Shown: piece after piece, positions 39,509 to 48,779 of the stretch
Position numbering within the stretch: position 1 is the first letter of the stretch
How the letters are laid out: each line of letters opens with the position of its first letter
NCBI GenBank assembly: GCA_965197405.1
Contig: OZ240206.1
Coordinates: 1,302,001 to 1,366,000 of the forward strand
Origin: G965197405 sp965197405
GTDB taxonomy: Bacteria > Chloroflexota > Dehalococcoidia > Lucifugimonadales > JAGWBF01
Direction: 5' to 3'
Length of the DNA stretch: 64,000 nucleotides
Translations under genes and position numbers: made by a program
The notes under the pieces: model-generated
Databases searched by the model: none
What the model was told of the DNA's origin: nothing
Seen by the model: the letters and a program-made list of their open reading frames with translations, nothing else

Positions 39509-40367
39509 AGAGGCCCTCGCACTCTTCGTTGAAATGATTGACCGTATTAAGACCTTCCGTTTCCCGTTCTGCGATAACGCTGGAAAGTGGACGGCGTGCG
39601 GAATGCAGATAAGGCCTACCGTTTAACAGTTCCCCTACCGGATTTGTCTTACTGTTCCGCAGCCATCGGTCGAATCTCACCGCCTCGTCATAGCTGGTTG
39701 GTTCAGATTGCTTCAGCCTCAGCCAGTGTTCATCGGAGCGGTAAGGGCATATAACGCAGGCCGAGCGGGGCAAGCTCCGCCCAGGATATTCAGAGGCGAA
39801 CCACTCAACACAGTCCCGGCGCGACATACCAAGGTGAACTAGCGGCCAGCGATGCTGGACCCAAGATTCCCGGCTGGGCTTCATGCGGCCCACTTCGTCC
39901 AGTGAAATCCCAAGCCACATTTCTACATGGGTGTCCTTTGGGAATGGTCGGCCAGGCTGCCCGCCCGCGAGTCTCCTGATCCGCCGGTAAATGGGGTTGA
40001 TCTTGTAGTGGTTGGTGCATTGCCGTCTTAGCATCCCCTTCTTTCCATCTCCGTCCATCAAGAAGAAGGGCACATCGACAAAGCGGTGGCCGGACACAGT
40101 GCGGCCTCGTCTCAGGTTTGCCCGAAGGTCGCCGCCGGACACCCGGATTAGCGGGTAGTCTAGCTCCCCTTCAAGCCACTCTAAATGGGCATAAACGTAA
40201 TCAGGCTCCCATCCAGTGTCGGCGAAGATAGCTACGTCCAGCTTAGGGTATCCAAGGTCGGCTAATCGAGAGTCAGAACCGGACAGTAATAGAGCCAAGA
40301 CCGAACTCTGAACCCCGGCACCCAAGCTGAGAGTGCGATAGACCACGGTATCTGTATTTGTAACCAC
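39498..40367 (-). CDS. PAPS reductase-like (adenine nucleotide alpha-hydrolase family) protein
   Basis: 289 residues from GTG 40367, placed 5 bp after AAAGGAG; a TTG-initiated extension to 40466 is less likely. PP-loop-like start SLGAGVQSSVLALLL near residue 14, then VAIFADTGWEPDYVYAHLEW near 43. A Cys-rich C-terminal half follows (RRQCTNHYKINP, and SACVICPYRSDEHWLRLKQ), as in the phage- and island-encoded branch related to DndC. Such enzymes activate sulfur or nucleotide groups, and in Dnd-type systems they act in DNA phosphorothioation. No DndA, B, D or E partner is present. Operon with a helicase and a GHKL ATPase. Confidence 0.75.
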   Translation of the reverse strand: MVTNTDTVVYRTLSLGAGVQSSVLALLLSGSDSRLADLGYPKLDVAIFADTGWEPDYVYAHLEWLEGELDYPLIRVSGGDLRANLRRGRTVSGHRFVDVPFFLMDGDGKKGMLRRQCTNHYKINPIYRRIRRLAGGQPGRPFPKDTHVEMWLGISLDEVGRMKPSRESWVQHRWPLVHLGMSRRDCVEWFASEYPGRSLPRSACVICPYRSDEHWLRLKQSEPTSYDEAVRFDRWLRNSKTNPVGELLNGRPYLHSARRPLSSVIAERETEGLNTVNHFNEECEGLCGV

Positions 40368-40452
40368 CTGAACTCCTTTGTTGAAATCCCCGGCAGGTAA
40401 GTCTCTGGGGGCGGCTCGCGGGCTTCGCTTGGCAAGCATGAAGCGGGAACAT

Positions 40453-40481
40453 TTGACAGTATCCAACTTACGACGTACATT
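40453..40481 (+). promoter_or_regulatory. sigma70-like promoter of the second AbiE pair
   Basis: TTGACA (40453-40458), 17-bp spacer, TACATT (40476-40481), about 55 bp before the ATG at 40536, in the intergenic region shared with the leftward PAPS-reductase-like gene. Confidence 0.5.
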
Positions 40482-40535
40482 TGCAACTAGAGATTGTCAT
40501 ATTTTTCCATCACTCCGCAAATTGGAGTGTATCCA

Positions 40536-41375
40536 ATGTTTGCCAGTGCAAATACAAAGCAATCCCTCGTCGGCATTGAGCTAGTACGGCTCCTAGTGTA
40601 TGAAGGCGACCGAATCTTCTCCACAGCTCGCGCACGCGAGTTGGCCCCCCGCGTGGGTCTGAAAGACGCTTACCTTACGGAGGCTTTGTACCATCTTAGG
40701 CAAAACGGTTGGATAGTTTCCCTCCGCCGAGGTCTTTACGCTCTCGCTCCCACGGTGCCTGGCAACACTCCGGTCCACGAGTTCGAGATTGCAATGGCTC
40801 TGGCCGAACCCGCCGCCGTCTCCCACTGGTCGGCCCTCCACCACCACGGGTTGACAGAACAGTCGCCAAGGATGACTTTCGTATTGACTACGACAAATAC
40901 ATCGGTTCCCAGGCGCCGTGGCGACAAGACAGGAAAAGGTGTCGGCGTCTACTTTGTCAGGGACATGAGCTACCGTTTTGTCCAGGTCAAGCCGGAACGA
41001 TTCTTTGGAACAGAAAAGGTGTGGATTGGCGATGCCAGAGTCTCGGTCACCGATCTTGAACGCACTTTGCTGGACGGCCTCACCATGCCGCAACACTGCG
41101 GAGACTTTACGGAGGTTCTCCACGCTTTTCAAGTGGGAATGGGGAAGATAGACATAGATCGAATCGTCCAATATGCCCTCACGCTAGGCGTGACAGCCTC
41201 CAAGCGTCTTGGGTGGGTTCTTGAACACCGTGGCATCAGTTCCCCAGATGTCGAAAGTCTCGCGGTACTTCCAGTCAAGGGATACCGGAAGCTCGACCCT
41301 ACAGGGCTTAGAAAGGGGCCTTGCAACAGCCGTTGGATGGTACAGGAGAACCTTTCGAGGTTGGTTGCCCCATGA
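40536..41375 (+). CDS. AbiEi-type antitoxin
   Basis: 279 residues from ATG 40536 (GGAGTG upstream); the frame is open to 40494. Winged-helix N-terminus with LTEALYHLRQNGWIVSLRRG then LYALAP near residue 60, followed by EIAMALAEPAAVSHWSALHH, and VTDLERTLLDGL near 185, all typical of the long AbiEi family. It regulates and neutralises the downstream AbiEii, whose start overlaps its stop (ATGA). This pair is independent of the AbiE pair at 19.7-21.3 kb and only distantly similar. Confidence 0.85.
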   Translation: MFASANTKQSLVGIELVRLLVYEGDRIFSTARARELAPRVGLKDAYLTEALYHLRQNGWIVSLRRGLYALAPTVPGNTPVHEFEIAMALAEPAAVSHWSALHHHGLTEQSPRMTFVLTTTNTSVPRRRGDKTGKGVGVYFVRDMSYRFVQVKPERFFGTEKVWIGDARVSVTDLERTLLDGLTMPQHCGDFTEVLHAFQVGMGKIDIDRIVQYALTLGVTASKRLGWVLEHRGISSPDVESLAVLPVKGYRKLDPTGLRKGPCNSRWMVQENLSRLVAP

Positions 41376-42244
41376 GACCGCTCTATACACGCCTACAGGA
41401 AGCGCGCCAGCAGCTCGGCATTCCGTGGGAGGTGTTGGAAAGAGATTATCTGCTTTCCTGGGTTCTGGCCGGAATCAACCACGTACCGAGGTTGCGAGAT
41501 TATTTGGTATTCAAAGGCGGCACTGCCCTTAAGAAGTGCTACTTCGGCGACTATCGCTTCTCGGAAGACTTGGATTTTTCGGGCCAGGACGGCGTTCCCA
41601 AAGGGGAGGCCATGGAGCAACTGGTTCGGGATGCGTGTGCGGCCTCAGTAGAATTGTTGGGTGAGTACGTTCTGGTAGAAATCGCCTGCAATCGCTACAC
41701 TGAAGGAGACCAGCATCCGGGAGGCCAGGAGGCATTCACGATCCGAGCACTATTCCCGTGGCATAGCCGCCTGCACACCCGCGTCATGGTCGAGGTCACG
41801 ATGGATGAGCCAATCCTTTGGCCGGTTGAGAACCGTAGGGTCATTCACGAATACGACGAAAACATTGAAGCCGAGGTCCAGGTTTACTCCCTGGAAGAAG
41901 TGGTTGCCGAGAAGTTGCGGGCAATCCTCCAGCACTTGGCTAATCTCAACAGGCGCGGCTGGAGCCGATCCAGGGCGCGCGATTATTACGACATCTGGAG
42001 AGTGCTGGGAACCTACAAGAGCCAGATGGACCTGACCGAGTTCGATTCGCTCCTGCGCAAGAAATGTGCTGTCCGGGATGTGGGTTTCGAGGGGACTGAA
42101 GATTTCTTCAACGCCTCTGTGCTGGCCAACGTCGAGCGTACATGGGAACAGTCGCTAGGCCTGCTGGTGCCAGGGTTGCCCTCACTTGAAATGGTCATCG
42201 AGGAACTGCGTCCACAGGTGGCGGCTCTCGTTTACCCCTCATAG
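41372..42244 (+). CDS. AbiEii-type nucleotidyltransferase toxin
   Basis: 290 residues from ATG 41372, overlapping the antitoxin stop by 4 bp. NTase signature YLVFKGGTALKKCYFGDYRF then SEDLDFSG near residue 50-70, later VYSLEEVVAEKLRAILQ and RARDYYDIWRVL, the conserved E-K and D-x-x-D helices of this family. Complete, no visible damage. Type IV toxin-antitoxin pairs of this kind give abortive infection or stabilise islands; here it stands between the PAPSR-helicase operon and Mokosh. Confidence 0.88.
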   Translation: MRPLYTRLQEARQQLGIPWEVLERDYLLSWVLAGINHVPRLRDYLVFKGGTALKKCYFGDYRFSEDLDFSGQDGVPKGEAMEQLVRDACAASVELLGEYVLVEIACNRYTEGDQHPGGQEAFTIRALFPWHSRLHTRVMVEVTMDEPILWPVENRRVIHEYDENIEAEVQVYSLEEVVAEKLRAILQHLANLNRRGWSRSRARDYYDIWRVLGTYKSQMDLTEFDSLLRKKCAVRDVGFEGTEDFFNASVLANVERTWEQSLGLLVPGLPSLEMVIEELRPQVAALVYPS

Positions 42245-42407
42245 GTTGTGGCGGGGATGCCCCGCCTGAACTAGGTCAAAGCCGCCAAACTGGAATGGTG
42301 GCGGCACCCACGGGAAGATCGAGTTCCCAACGAACAGATTAAAGCTGGTTGACGGTCAAGCCTCCACGGGTCTTTCTCAATGTAGGGCCATTGGAGTAGT
42401 GGCGAAA

Positions 42408-42436
42408 TTGCCTGTGACCCCTGCATTTGCTATAAT
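42408..42436 (+). promoter_or_regulatory. near-consensus sigma70 promoter of the Mokosh operon
   Basis: TTGCCT (42408-42413), 17-bp spacer, TATAAT (42431-42436), about 95 bp before the ATG at 42532. The rest of 42245-42531 shows nothing else. Confidence 0.7.
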
Positions 42437-42531
42437 GCCTCTCCTTGAGATAACGATTTAAGGATGACCGGGACCCAGCAGCAATGGCAACAGACATTTG
42501 ATAACCCAGCGTGCTTTGAGGATGGTTTTGG

Positions 42532-45500
42532 ATGCAATCCCGCAAAGTAGGAAATATGGTGGCAGGGCGCTACGTGCTTCAGGAGCAAATCGGCGGGGGG
42601 CGGATGAGTTCCGTCTATCACGCGCTGGATAAGGCGTCAGGTGCTGCTCCCGTTGCCGTGAAGCTCTTGAACACCCAGCATCCCGACCTAATCAAACGAG
42701 AGTTCTTCAAGCGCGAGCCCACTGCGCTGAAACAACTACGGCATCCGAACATCGTAAGCCTGCAACAATCAGGTTGGTCTGATACCGAGGGGTGTTTCTA
42801 TCTCATTCTGGACTACGTGCCTTATTCCCTGGACAGCTATCTGAAAGTCGATTCGGGGCCGCCGCCAGGCAGCTTCAATCCCTATCGGGCTATCCGGGAA
42901 CTGGCCGAGGCCGTTGCCCACGCTCACGCCCATGACGTGATTCACCGGGACATCAAACCCTCCAACATTCTCATAGACGAGGCTGGTCGGCCACATTTGG
43001 CGGATTTTGGCATCAGCAAGCTCATTGACCATCTAACCATAGGTGAGACCCTTGCTGGATACTGGAGCGGTGGGTATGCCTCTCCTGAACAGAGGGCATC
43101 CGGACCGGTCGGCCCCAAGTCGGACATTTACTCCTTGGGGGCTGTTTTTTACCATGTTCTGTCGGGACAAACGCCGCCCCCTGAAGGTCCAACCCCAGTC
43201 ATGGTGGATGACAACTGTGGGACAACGCCGGTGCGATTACGGAACATTCTGAAAGGAATGTTGGCGGGGACCCCGGAGGAGCGGGAATATGGTGGGTCGG
43301 CACTGGTAGTTGCTCTTGAATCCATTACCAGGCAGATGGAATCTCTGCCCAAATATTCCCTGATCTTGACCAATAGGGCCATTAACGACCTCAGGCGGGA
43401 TGGGTACATTCCAAGCGCGGATTTTAACGCCGCTTCCGACATTATCCGAGAGAACCTCGGCGGTACGCCTTCCAGTGAAGTATATCTCCAACGAGACCGG
43501 CGTAACCAGGACGACATCCTGATATTGGGTGATTCGCTTCGTCTGGTTTGCGCTCTCGATGCCGGCTCTCTAGTGGTCAAAGCGGTTCATACACCTTACT
43601 TGACGGACTTGGAGAGAGACCGGGAACGGGCATTGCCATACCGAGCCATTTGGGAGCCGGCTCAAGGAAGTCCGTCAAATCAAGATAGCAGCGATCTAAC
43701 CAGTTTGATCACAGTGCTGGATGCCCACGAAAAGGGGAATGCTGCCGCTCAGGAGCAACGCCGGTCCAGGCGCGATTTCGTCCAACACTGGTTGGACGCT
43801 CTCCGCAAGCAGGAGCAGCAGTTGGCGGATTCGGGGTTGGAATACCGCCAGGTGGAAGAAAAAGACGAATCTCTGATTTTCACTCTTGACGAACCTCCCC
43901 CGGACAACCTGAATTGGGCGGAGGATGTTCCCCTTGCAGTCACAACATCCGGCCAATCAGCAAACGGACAATGGAGAAATTTGTCGGTGGGAAGCCTAAT
44001 CCAGATTCGGGGGATAACCGTCGAGGTGGCTAAGCCGAATCGACAGTCTCGCAAGGCCGACATTCCTCCAAGCGGTAGGCTGATGCAGGATCCCGTACAA
44101 GCTCGTTCTGCCAACAGGCGACAATTCCAGGCAGCTTATAACTTTCTTAATGGCGAAATGGTCAACCCCAAGCTGGCCGATGTCGTAGTTGACCCGTCGG
44201 GAGCGACCCGGATGCCGGAGCCGACTCTTTACTTCTACCAGGATTGGCTGTCCGAAGACAAGAAATCAGCAGTTTGTAGGGCGGTATCCAGCAACGAGAT
44301 GTTCATTATTCAGGGGCCACCAGGGACCGGCAAGACCGCCGTCATTGCCGAGATTATCCTGCAAATCCTCAAGCATAACCCGGAAGCTCGTATCCTACTC
44401 AGCTCTCAGTCCAATGTAGCCGTCGACCATGCCTTGTACCAAGTAGCCAAGGCTGCCCGAGAGGAAACGCCGGAGATGGTACGCTTGGGCCGGGCTGAAA
44501 AAATTGGCCTTGACGGTGACAATTGGACTATTGAGCAACGGGCCGAGGCTTGGCGGCAGGAAGTGCTGGACAAATGCGATGCAGTGATAGCAGGGTTGCA
44601 GCAGTCCGAACGCGACCACCGGGCTACAGTTGATGATGAAACTGCACGGGCGGAAATTATATCGGAATGGATAGAAGAAACAAGAAAGAGTATCGCACAG
44701 CTTCCTGAGTCTGAGCCACAGGTAAGGGATCTGTCGGAGGCACTGGCTGGGCTGCTGTCTTTACCTGTTGATTACACCGGGTTTAATGCCCTGGATGTCT
44801 TGGACGATATTATCCAAGCTGCCTCATCCTCACAGGGTGGCAATGACGACTCTTTGGATTCTACCGCAAAACTTGACCTAGTACGTGAGACTCTGGCAAT
44901 TCTTGATGACTGGGCCCAGGTTGTTGGCCGCACACCCGACTTTATGAAGCTCATTGTTGAGCAATCCAATGTTGTAGGCGCGACATGTTTGTTCAGTGGC
45001 GGGCAGAGAATGCCGGAGGCCAATTTCGATTGGGCCATTATTGACGAAGCTGGCCGGGCTACGGTCCCTGAAGCCCTGGTTCCCATGGTCAAAGCCGAGA
45101 GGGTGATTCTAGTAGGCGATGAACGCCAATTGCCGCCAATGGTTGATGATATGGCGGAGGCTGAAAGCCCCTACGCCCCTGATGATATTCCACTTGAAAA
45201 GAGCCTCTTCCAAATTTTGGTCGAGGAGATGGATTTCCAACATCTGACCAGTCTCAGTGCTCAATACCGAATGCACCCAGCGATTGGGAATCTGATTAGC
45301 GCAGTGTTCTATGAGGGGAGAATCGAGCAGGGCACAACAGCAGATTCTCACAGGAATTATGGGTGGATGCCGAAACCTGTGACCTGGCTGTCTACCTCTG
45401 CTGCGCCTGACCGTGCAGAAACCCGTCGGGGCCAGTCCTTCGCCAACCGCACGGAGGCCAACCTGATTCTCCGGAAGCTGCAAGAACTGGAGGAAATCTG

Positions 45501-45897
45501 TCAGCAGCACGAATGGCAGCCCACCGTCGGCGTAATCAGCGGATATTTCGCGCAAGTGGAACAACTGCGCCTAGAAATCGACCCGGACAACGCCGGCCGC
45601 TGGCGGCAGTTGCAATTGGAAATCGCCACCGTGGATTCCTTCCAAGGACGTGAATGCGATGTAGTCATCTACTCAACGGTACGCTCCAACCCGGAGCGGC
45701 AAATCGGTTTTCTCAAGGATTACCGCCGGATAAACGTGGCTCTGTCTCGTGCCCGAGATTCGCTGGTAATCGTCGGGGACGATTTCATGATGCGCAACGC
45801 CACTATCGGCTCGAACGATAACCCCTTTGCCGCGGTGCTGGAACACCTCCGTTCCCACCCGAACGATTGCGCCGTCATCCCATATTCCGGCAGGTAG
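42532..45897 (+). CDS. mkoA: Ser/Thr kinase - superfamily 1 helicase fusion (Mokosh type I MkoA)
   Basis: 1121 residues. A kinase domain fills about 10-260: GGGRMSSVYHALD, VIHRDIKPSNILIDEAG, LADFGISK and GYASPEQRASGP, all catalytic elements kept. After a linker, a DNA2/Upf1-like (COG1112) helicase fills about 560-1110: Walker A FIIQGPPGTGKTAVIAEII near 590, DEAG box WAIIDEAGRATVPEALVP near 835, LSAQYRMHPAIGNL, and VDSFQGRECDVVIYSTVR then INVALSRARDSLVIVGD near the end. A kinase fused to a COG1112 helicase, followed by a PLD gene, is the arrangement of Mokosh type I, an antiphage system thought to act on RNA or DNA of phage. ATG 42532 is preceded by GAGGA. Complete and behind a good promoter. 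Confidence 0.85.
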   Translation: MQSRKVGNMVAGRYVLQEQIGGGRMSSVYHALDKASGAAPVAVKLLNTQHPDLIKREFFKREPTALKQLRHPNIVSLQQSGWSDTEGCFYLILDYVPYSLDSYLKVDSGPPPGSFNPYRAIRELAEAVAHAHAHDVIHRDIKPSNILIDEAGRPHLADFGISKLIDHLTIGETLAGYWSGGYASPEQRASGPVGPKSDIYSLGAVFYHVLSGQTPPPEGPTPVMVDDNCGTTPVRLRNILKGMLAGTPEEREYGGSALVVALESITRQMESLPKYSLILTNRAINDLRRDGYIPSADFNAASDIIRENLGGTPSSEVYLQRDRRNQDDILILGDSLRLVCALDAGSLVVKAVHTPYLTDLERDRERALPYRAIWEPAQGSPSNQDSSDLTSLITVLDAHEKGNAAAQEQRRSRRDFVQHWLDALRKQEQQLADSGLEYRQVEEKDESLIFTLDEPPPDNLNWAEDVPLAVTTSGQSANGQWRNLSVGSLIQIRGITVEVAKPNRQSRKADIPPSGRLMQDPVQARSANRRQFQAAYNFLNGEMVNPKLADVVVDPSGATRMPEPTLYFYQDWLSEDKKSAVCRAVSSNEMFIIQGPPGTGKTAVIAEIILQILKHNPEARILLSSQSNVAVDHALYQVAKAAREETPEMVRLGRAEKIGLDGDNWTIEQRAEAWRQEVLDKCDAVIAGLQQSERDHRATVDDETARAEIISEWIEETRKSIAQLPESEPQVRDLSEALAGLLSLPVDYTGFNALDVLDDIIQAASSSQGGNDDSLDSTAKLDLVRETLAILDDWAQVVGRTPDFMKLIVEQSNVVGATCLFSGGQRMPEANFDWAIIDEAGRATVPEALVPMVKAERVILVGDERQLPPMVDDMAEAESPYAPDDIPLEKSLFQILVEEMDFQHLTSLSAQYRMHPAIGNLISAVFYEGRIEQGTTADSHRNYGWMPKPVTWLSTSAAPDRAETRRGQSFANRTEANLILRKLQELEEICQQHEWQPTVGVISGYFAQVEQLRLEIDPDNAGRWRQLQLEIATVDSFQGRECDVVIYSTVRSNPERQIGFLKDYRRINVALSRARDSLVIVGDDFMMRNATIGSNDNPFAAVLEHLRSHPNDCAVIPYSGR

Positions 45898-45910
45898 AAG
45901 GAAGATTCAT

Positions 45911-47431
45911 ATGGGCAATGCCAGTTCAACTCTTGATATTATCGCTGGCCGGGTACGGCGCCGGTTCCCCGGTTACCAACTGGATGCCCTCTATCCAGTG
46001 TGCTGGCCGGTTTATCGAGTGCGCCTGACGGTAACGGTTCTGGAAGCGGGCGAACTATCAACTACCGCCCACTACATCCTGAAGCTCGTGAATGTTGGTA
46101 TAGGCGAACCGAGCGAGTTAGGGCGAATGTTGGGTTTGCCGAGTAATTACGTAGCCGGAGCTGCCGCCGAACTCCTACGCGAGGAACTGGCGGCTCAGGG
46201 GCCAGACCTCCGGTTGGCCATAACCGGAAAAGGGAAGCAAGTCATCAGTAATAACGGTCAGTCCATGCGTCCTCAGACCAAACAGATAGAGGTTTCTTTT
46301 GATCCTCTAACCCGGAAAGTGCTTGATATAGACGTCGGTGGGTTGTTGAACCAAGATGAAGTACGCAAGGATGGGCTTTTCATAGTTCATTACTTGGGAG
46401 ACAAACCCAAGCTAAACGACCTGCGCCTTGACGAAATCAAGGCTTACAACTCCCACAATATATCCGACGACCGCATAGAACAAGAGATTATTGACATATC
46501 AGAAATCCGAAACCGGAACGCTCGGCTCCAGTACCGGAAGGACATCGTAGTTGCCAAGCTCGACAACACACAGACAGGCGAGTCCACCTTTGTAGCATAT
46601 CATGGCCATCAGTATCTTGATGATGAAACTACGATGCTTCAGCGGCTGGCAGAGCGCGGAGTCAATTTAATACCGGGAGAATTTGAACGGGGCCCGGTCC
46701 AAGCTTTGTTAAACGGGCCTTCTGTGTCCGTTGAAGAAGTTGACTTGCTCAATGCCATTGAGGAACTTGATGCCGCCGCCAGTGAAGCTGAACAAGTTGC
46801 TGCCGAAGCTGAGGCCGCCCGAGGGGAAACGACAAGCGCCCAAGAACGGGACGAACTCACCCAACGCATCGCTGAAATGGAGGCAGAGAAACGTCGCTTG
46901 GCAGACCAACTCGCCAATACTGAAGCAGAATTAAAGCGGCGGACGGAGGGGGCCATTCGTCTGATCAAGACCGAGGAACATCATCCCTTGTTGCTGGATG
47001 CAATTGACCATGCTTCCGAGGAACTTACCTTGGTATCAGCTTGGATTGACCCTTACGCCTTTGATGCCGAAGTCCGCCGAAAGTTGTCAGAGGCTGTCAA
47101 GAGAGATGTAATTGTGAGGATTGCCTGGGGCTTTGGGGTAGGCCGGCGCTCCGGCGATTCTGAACGCAATCTGAAGAAGGGAGAGGATGCCCTTACGAGG
47201 CTGAAGCAATTGGTCCCAGCTGATGCGATGAAGCGTTTAATTGTCAAACGCACCGAGACCCATGAGAAATTCATCATCTGCGACGGTCAATTTTGCGTAT
47301 GGGGCAGCTTCAACTGGCTTTCTTATCGCGGCGACATCGACCAAGGGTATCGCCGGGAAACAAGCACCTACTCATCTAGGCCAGATGACATTGACCTGTG
47401 GAAGGAGAACGCAGCTATGCTTTTCCATTAA
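45911..47431 (+). CDS. mkoB: PLD-domain protein (Mokosh type I MkoB)
   Basis: 506 residues from ATG 45911 behind AAGGAAG, 13 bp after the mkoA stop; a frame open to 45827 overlaps mkoA and is not used. The N-terminal part is unassigned; a long coiled coil covers about 275-355 (Glu/Ala-rich, ERDELTQRIAEMEAEKRRLA). A single phospholipase D-like domain follows at about 365-500 with VKRTETHEKFIICDGQFCVW and GSFNWLS, a His-x-Lys-x4-Asp motif. With one HKD-type motif it would work as a dimer. It is the expected nuclease partner of MkoA. Confidence 0.8.
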   Translation: MGNASSTLDIIAGRVRRRFPGYQLDALYPVCWPVYRVRLTVTVLEAGELSTTAHYILKLVNVGIGEPSELGRMLGLPSNYVAGAAAELLREELAAQGPDLRLAITGKGKQVISNNGQSMRPQTKQIEVSFDPLTRKVLDIDVGGLLNQDEVRKDGLFIVHYLGDKPKLNDLRLDEIKAYNSHNISDDRIEQEIIDISEIRNRNARLQYRKDIVVAKLDNTQTGESTFVAYHGHQYLDDETTMLQRLAERGVNLIPGEFERGPVQALLNGPSVSVEEVDLLNAIEELDAAASEAEQVAAEAEAARGETTSAQERDELTQRIAEMEAEKRRLADQLANTEAELKRRTEGAIRLIKTEEHHPLLLDAIDHASEELTLVSAWIDPYAFDAEVRRKLSEAVKRDVIVRIAWGFGVGRRSGDSERNLKKGEDALTRLKQLVPADAMKRLIVKRTETHEKFIICDGQFCVWGSFNWLSYRGDIDQGYRRETSTYSSRPDDIDLWKENAAMLFH

Positions 47432-47551
47432 GCACGAGATGCCACAGATAGGGCCGCTGTGAGTTGGCTGTGTTATGCCCAGACGGAAGCGTCGCTGCGT
47501 CCCAAAGGTGTAGTTGCTGATCCAACCGGCACAAGCCCTTCGGCTAGTAGT

Positions 47552-48178
47552 TCAGCTATTTGGGATTGCTGGGTAAAGAGACTTCAGTTTGATGCGTGCA
47601 TCGGCGGTGGTGAAGCGCCAGTCCACTCGCGCCATGTCCCGGTTGCGCTGGTCCTGCCAGGCGGCAACTTCCCGGCGCAGCGCCTCTTGGGGAATCCGGC
47701 GTTCCAAGCACTGCTGGGCCAGCACTCCGATCTCAATTTCAGCCATGTTCAGCCAACTCCCATGCTTGGAGGTGTAGTGAATCTCCAGACGCTCCGCAAT
47801 GCGCCGCGCTTCCATCGGCTCGAACGCCTCGTATAACGAGGCCGGATGATGCGTGTTCAAGTTGTCCATCACCAGCACAATCCGGTCCTTGTCCGGGTAG
47901 TCCTGGTCCACCAACTTCTTCACCTGGTGCGCCCAGTCCACTTTCGTCCGCCGGTCCGTCACTCCGACCCGCCGCCATCCTTCCAACGGCGCAAACAGCA
48001 TGAAAAGGTTGCTGACCCCGTTGCGCTTATACTCGTAATCGTACCCGCTGGCCGCACCGGGCCGAGCCAGTCGCGGCGCCCGCGTCTCCTTCACCTGTTG
48101 TTTGCTGGTTTCATCCAGGCACACCAACACTTCAGTGTCTCCACAGGGGCGCTGGTATACCTCCAGCACATCTTCCAT
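47552..48178 (-). CDS. IS630 transposase, frame B fragment (copy 4)
   Basis: 208 codons of the catalytic half (LVCLDETSKQQ, IVLVMDNLNTHHPASLYEAF, NMAEIEIGVLAQQC). A TGA replaces the Cys/Trp codon in FV-stop-AMEDVLEVY at about 48181, cutting the frame just before its first catalytic Asp. Together with the A6 frame change this means no full transposase can be made without readthrough. Confidence 0.75.
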   Translation of the reverse strand: MEDVLEVYQRPCGDTEVLVCLDETSKQQVKETRAPRLARPGAASGYDYEYKRNGVSNLFMLFAPLEGWRRVGVTDRRTKVDWAHQVKKLVDQDYPDKDRIVLVMDNLNTHHPASLYEAFEPMEARRIAERLEIHYTSKHGSWLNMAEIEIGVLAQQCLERRIPQEALRREVAAWQDQRNRDMARVDWRFTTADARIKLKSLYPAIPNS

Positions 48179-48689
48179 CGCTCACACAAAGTCCGCATTG
48201 CCTTCCGGCGGGATGCACCAACACTCTTTCAGCCAAGGCTTGAGTTGGTTTTTTCAGCGTCTTGCGCACCGTCTCGGGGTGGATGCTGTCAACTAGCTCG
48301 CACTCGACCAACCGGTCCGCCAACAATCGCAGTGTCCAACGGGCCCGGCCTTCCGGCGGTTCCCCGCAGGACAGCGCAATCAAGTGGGCTTCCGCCGCGC
48401 CGTCCAGTTTCTTTGGCCGGCGGCGTTGTTGCTCCCTACGCCCCAAGGCCGCTTCGATCCCTTCCTCCACGCAACCGCGGCGCACCCTTTCCACCGTCGC
48501 ACTGGCGGTCTGCAGGGACCGGGCAACCTCTTCGTCCGTCATGCCTCCGTCTTTCCGCGCTTCATCGCTCAGCAACAGGATGCGCGCATGGGTCTGCTTG
48601 TACGCTGCTGCCCGTCCCTTGGAAACCAGGGCCTTCAGTTCCTGTTGCTCTTCCGCGGTCAGTTCGATACGGTACTTCTTATCCGCCAC
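48132..48689 (-). CDS. IS630 transposase, frame A (copy 4)
   Basis: Helix-turn-helix half, probably from GTG 48689 (VADKKYRIELTAEEQQELKA); the frame is open to 48734. Reads EAHLIALSCGEPPEG, the uninterrupted form of the site that carries the mini-insert in copies 1-3. Homology leaves this frame at an A6 run near 48255. Confidence 0.72.
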   Translation of the reverse strand: MADKKYRIELTAEEQQELKALVSKGRAAAYKQTHARILLLSDEARKDGGMTDEEVARSLQTASATVERVRRGCVEEGIEAALGRREQQRRRPKKLDGAAEAHLIALSCGEPPEGRARWTLRLLADRLVECELVDSIHPETVRKTLKKPTQALAERVLVHPAGRQCGLCVSDGRCAGGIPAPLWRH

Positions 48690-48779
48690 GACCCTTCTCC
48701 TTCGATACAATCCGCCAATGCCACTAGAATACACCAGTTGTGCCTCAATTCAATGACGTTCAACTACTAGCCACTCCAC

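Larger units (their letters stand above)
47547..48767 (-). mobile_element. IS630-family insertion sequence, copy 4 (decayed)
   Basis: 1221 bp with ends GTAGTTCAGC (left) and its partial inverse GTTCAACTAC (right), flanked by TA at 47545-47546 and 48768-48769. It lacks any palindromic mini-insert and so shows the empty sites. It lies between Mokosh and crcB without damaging either. Confidence 0.88.
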
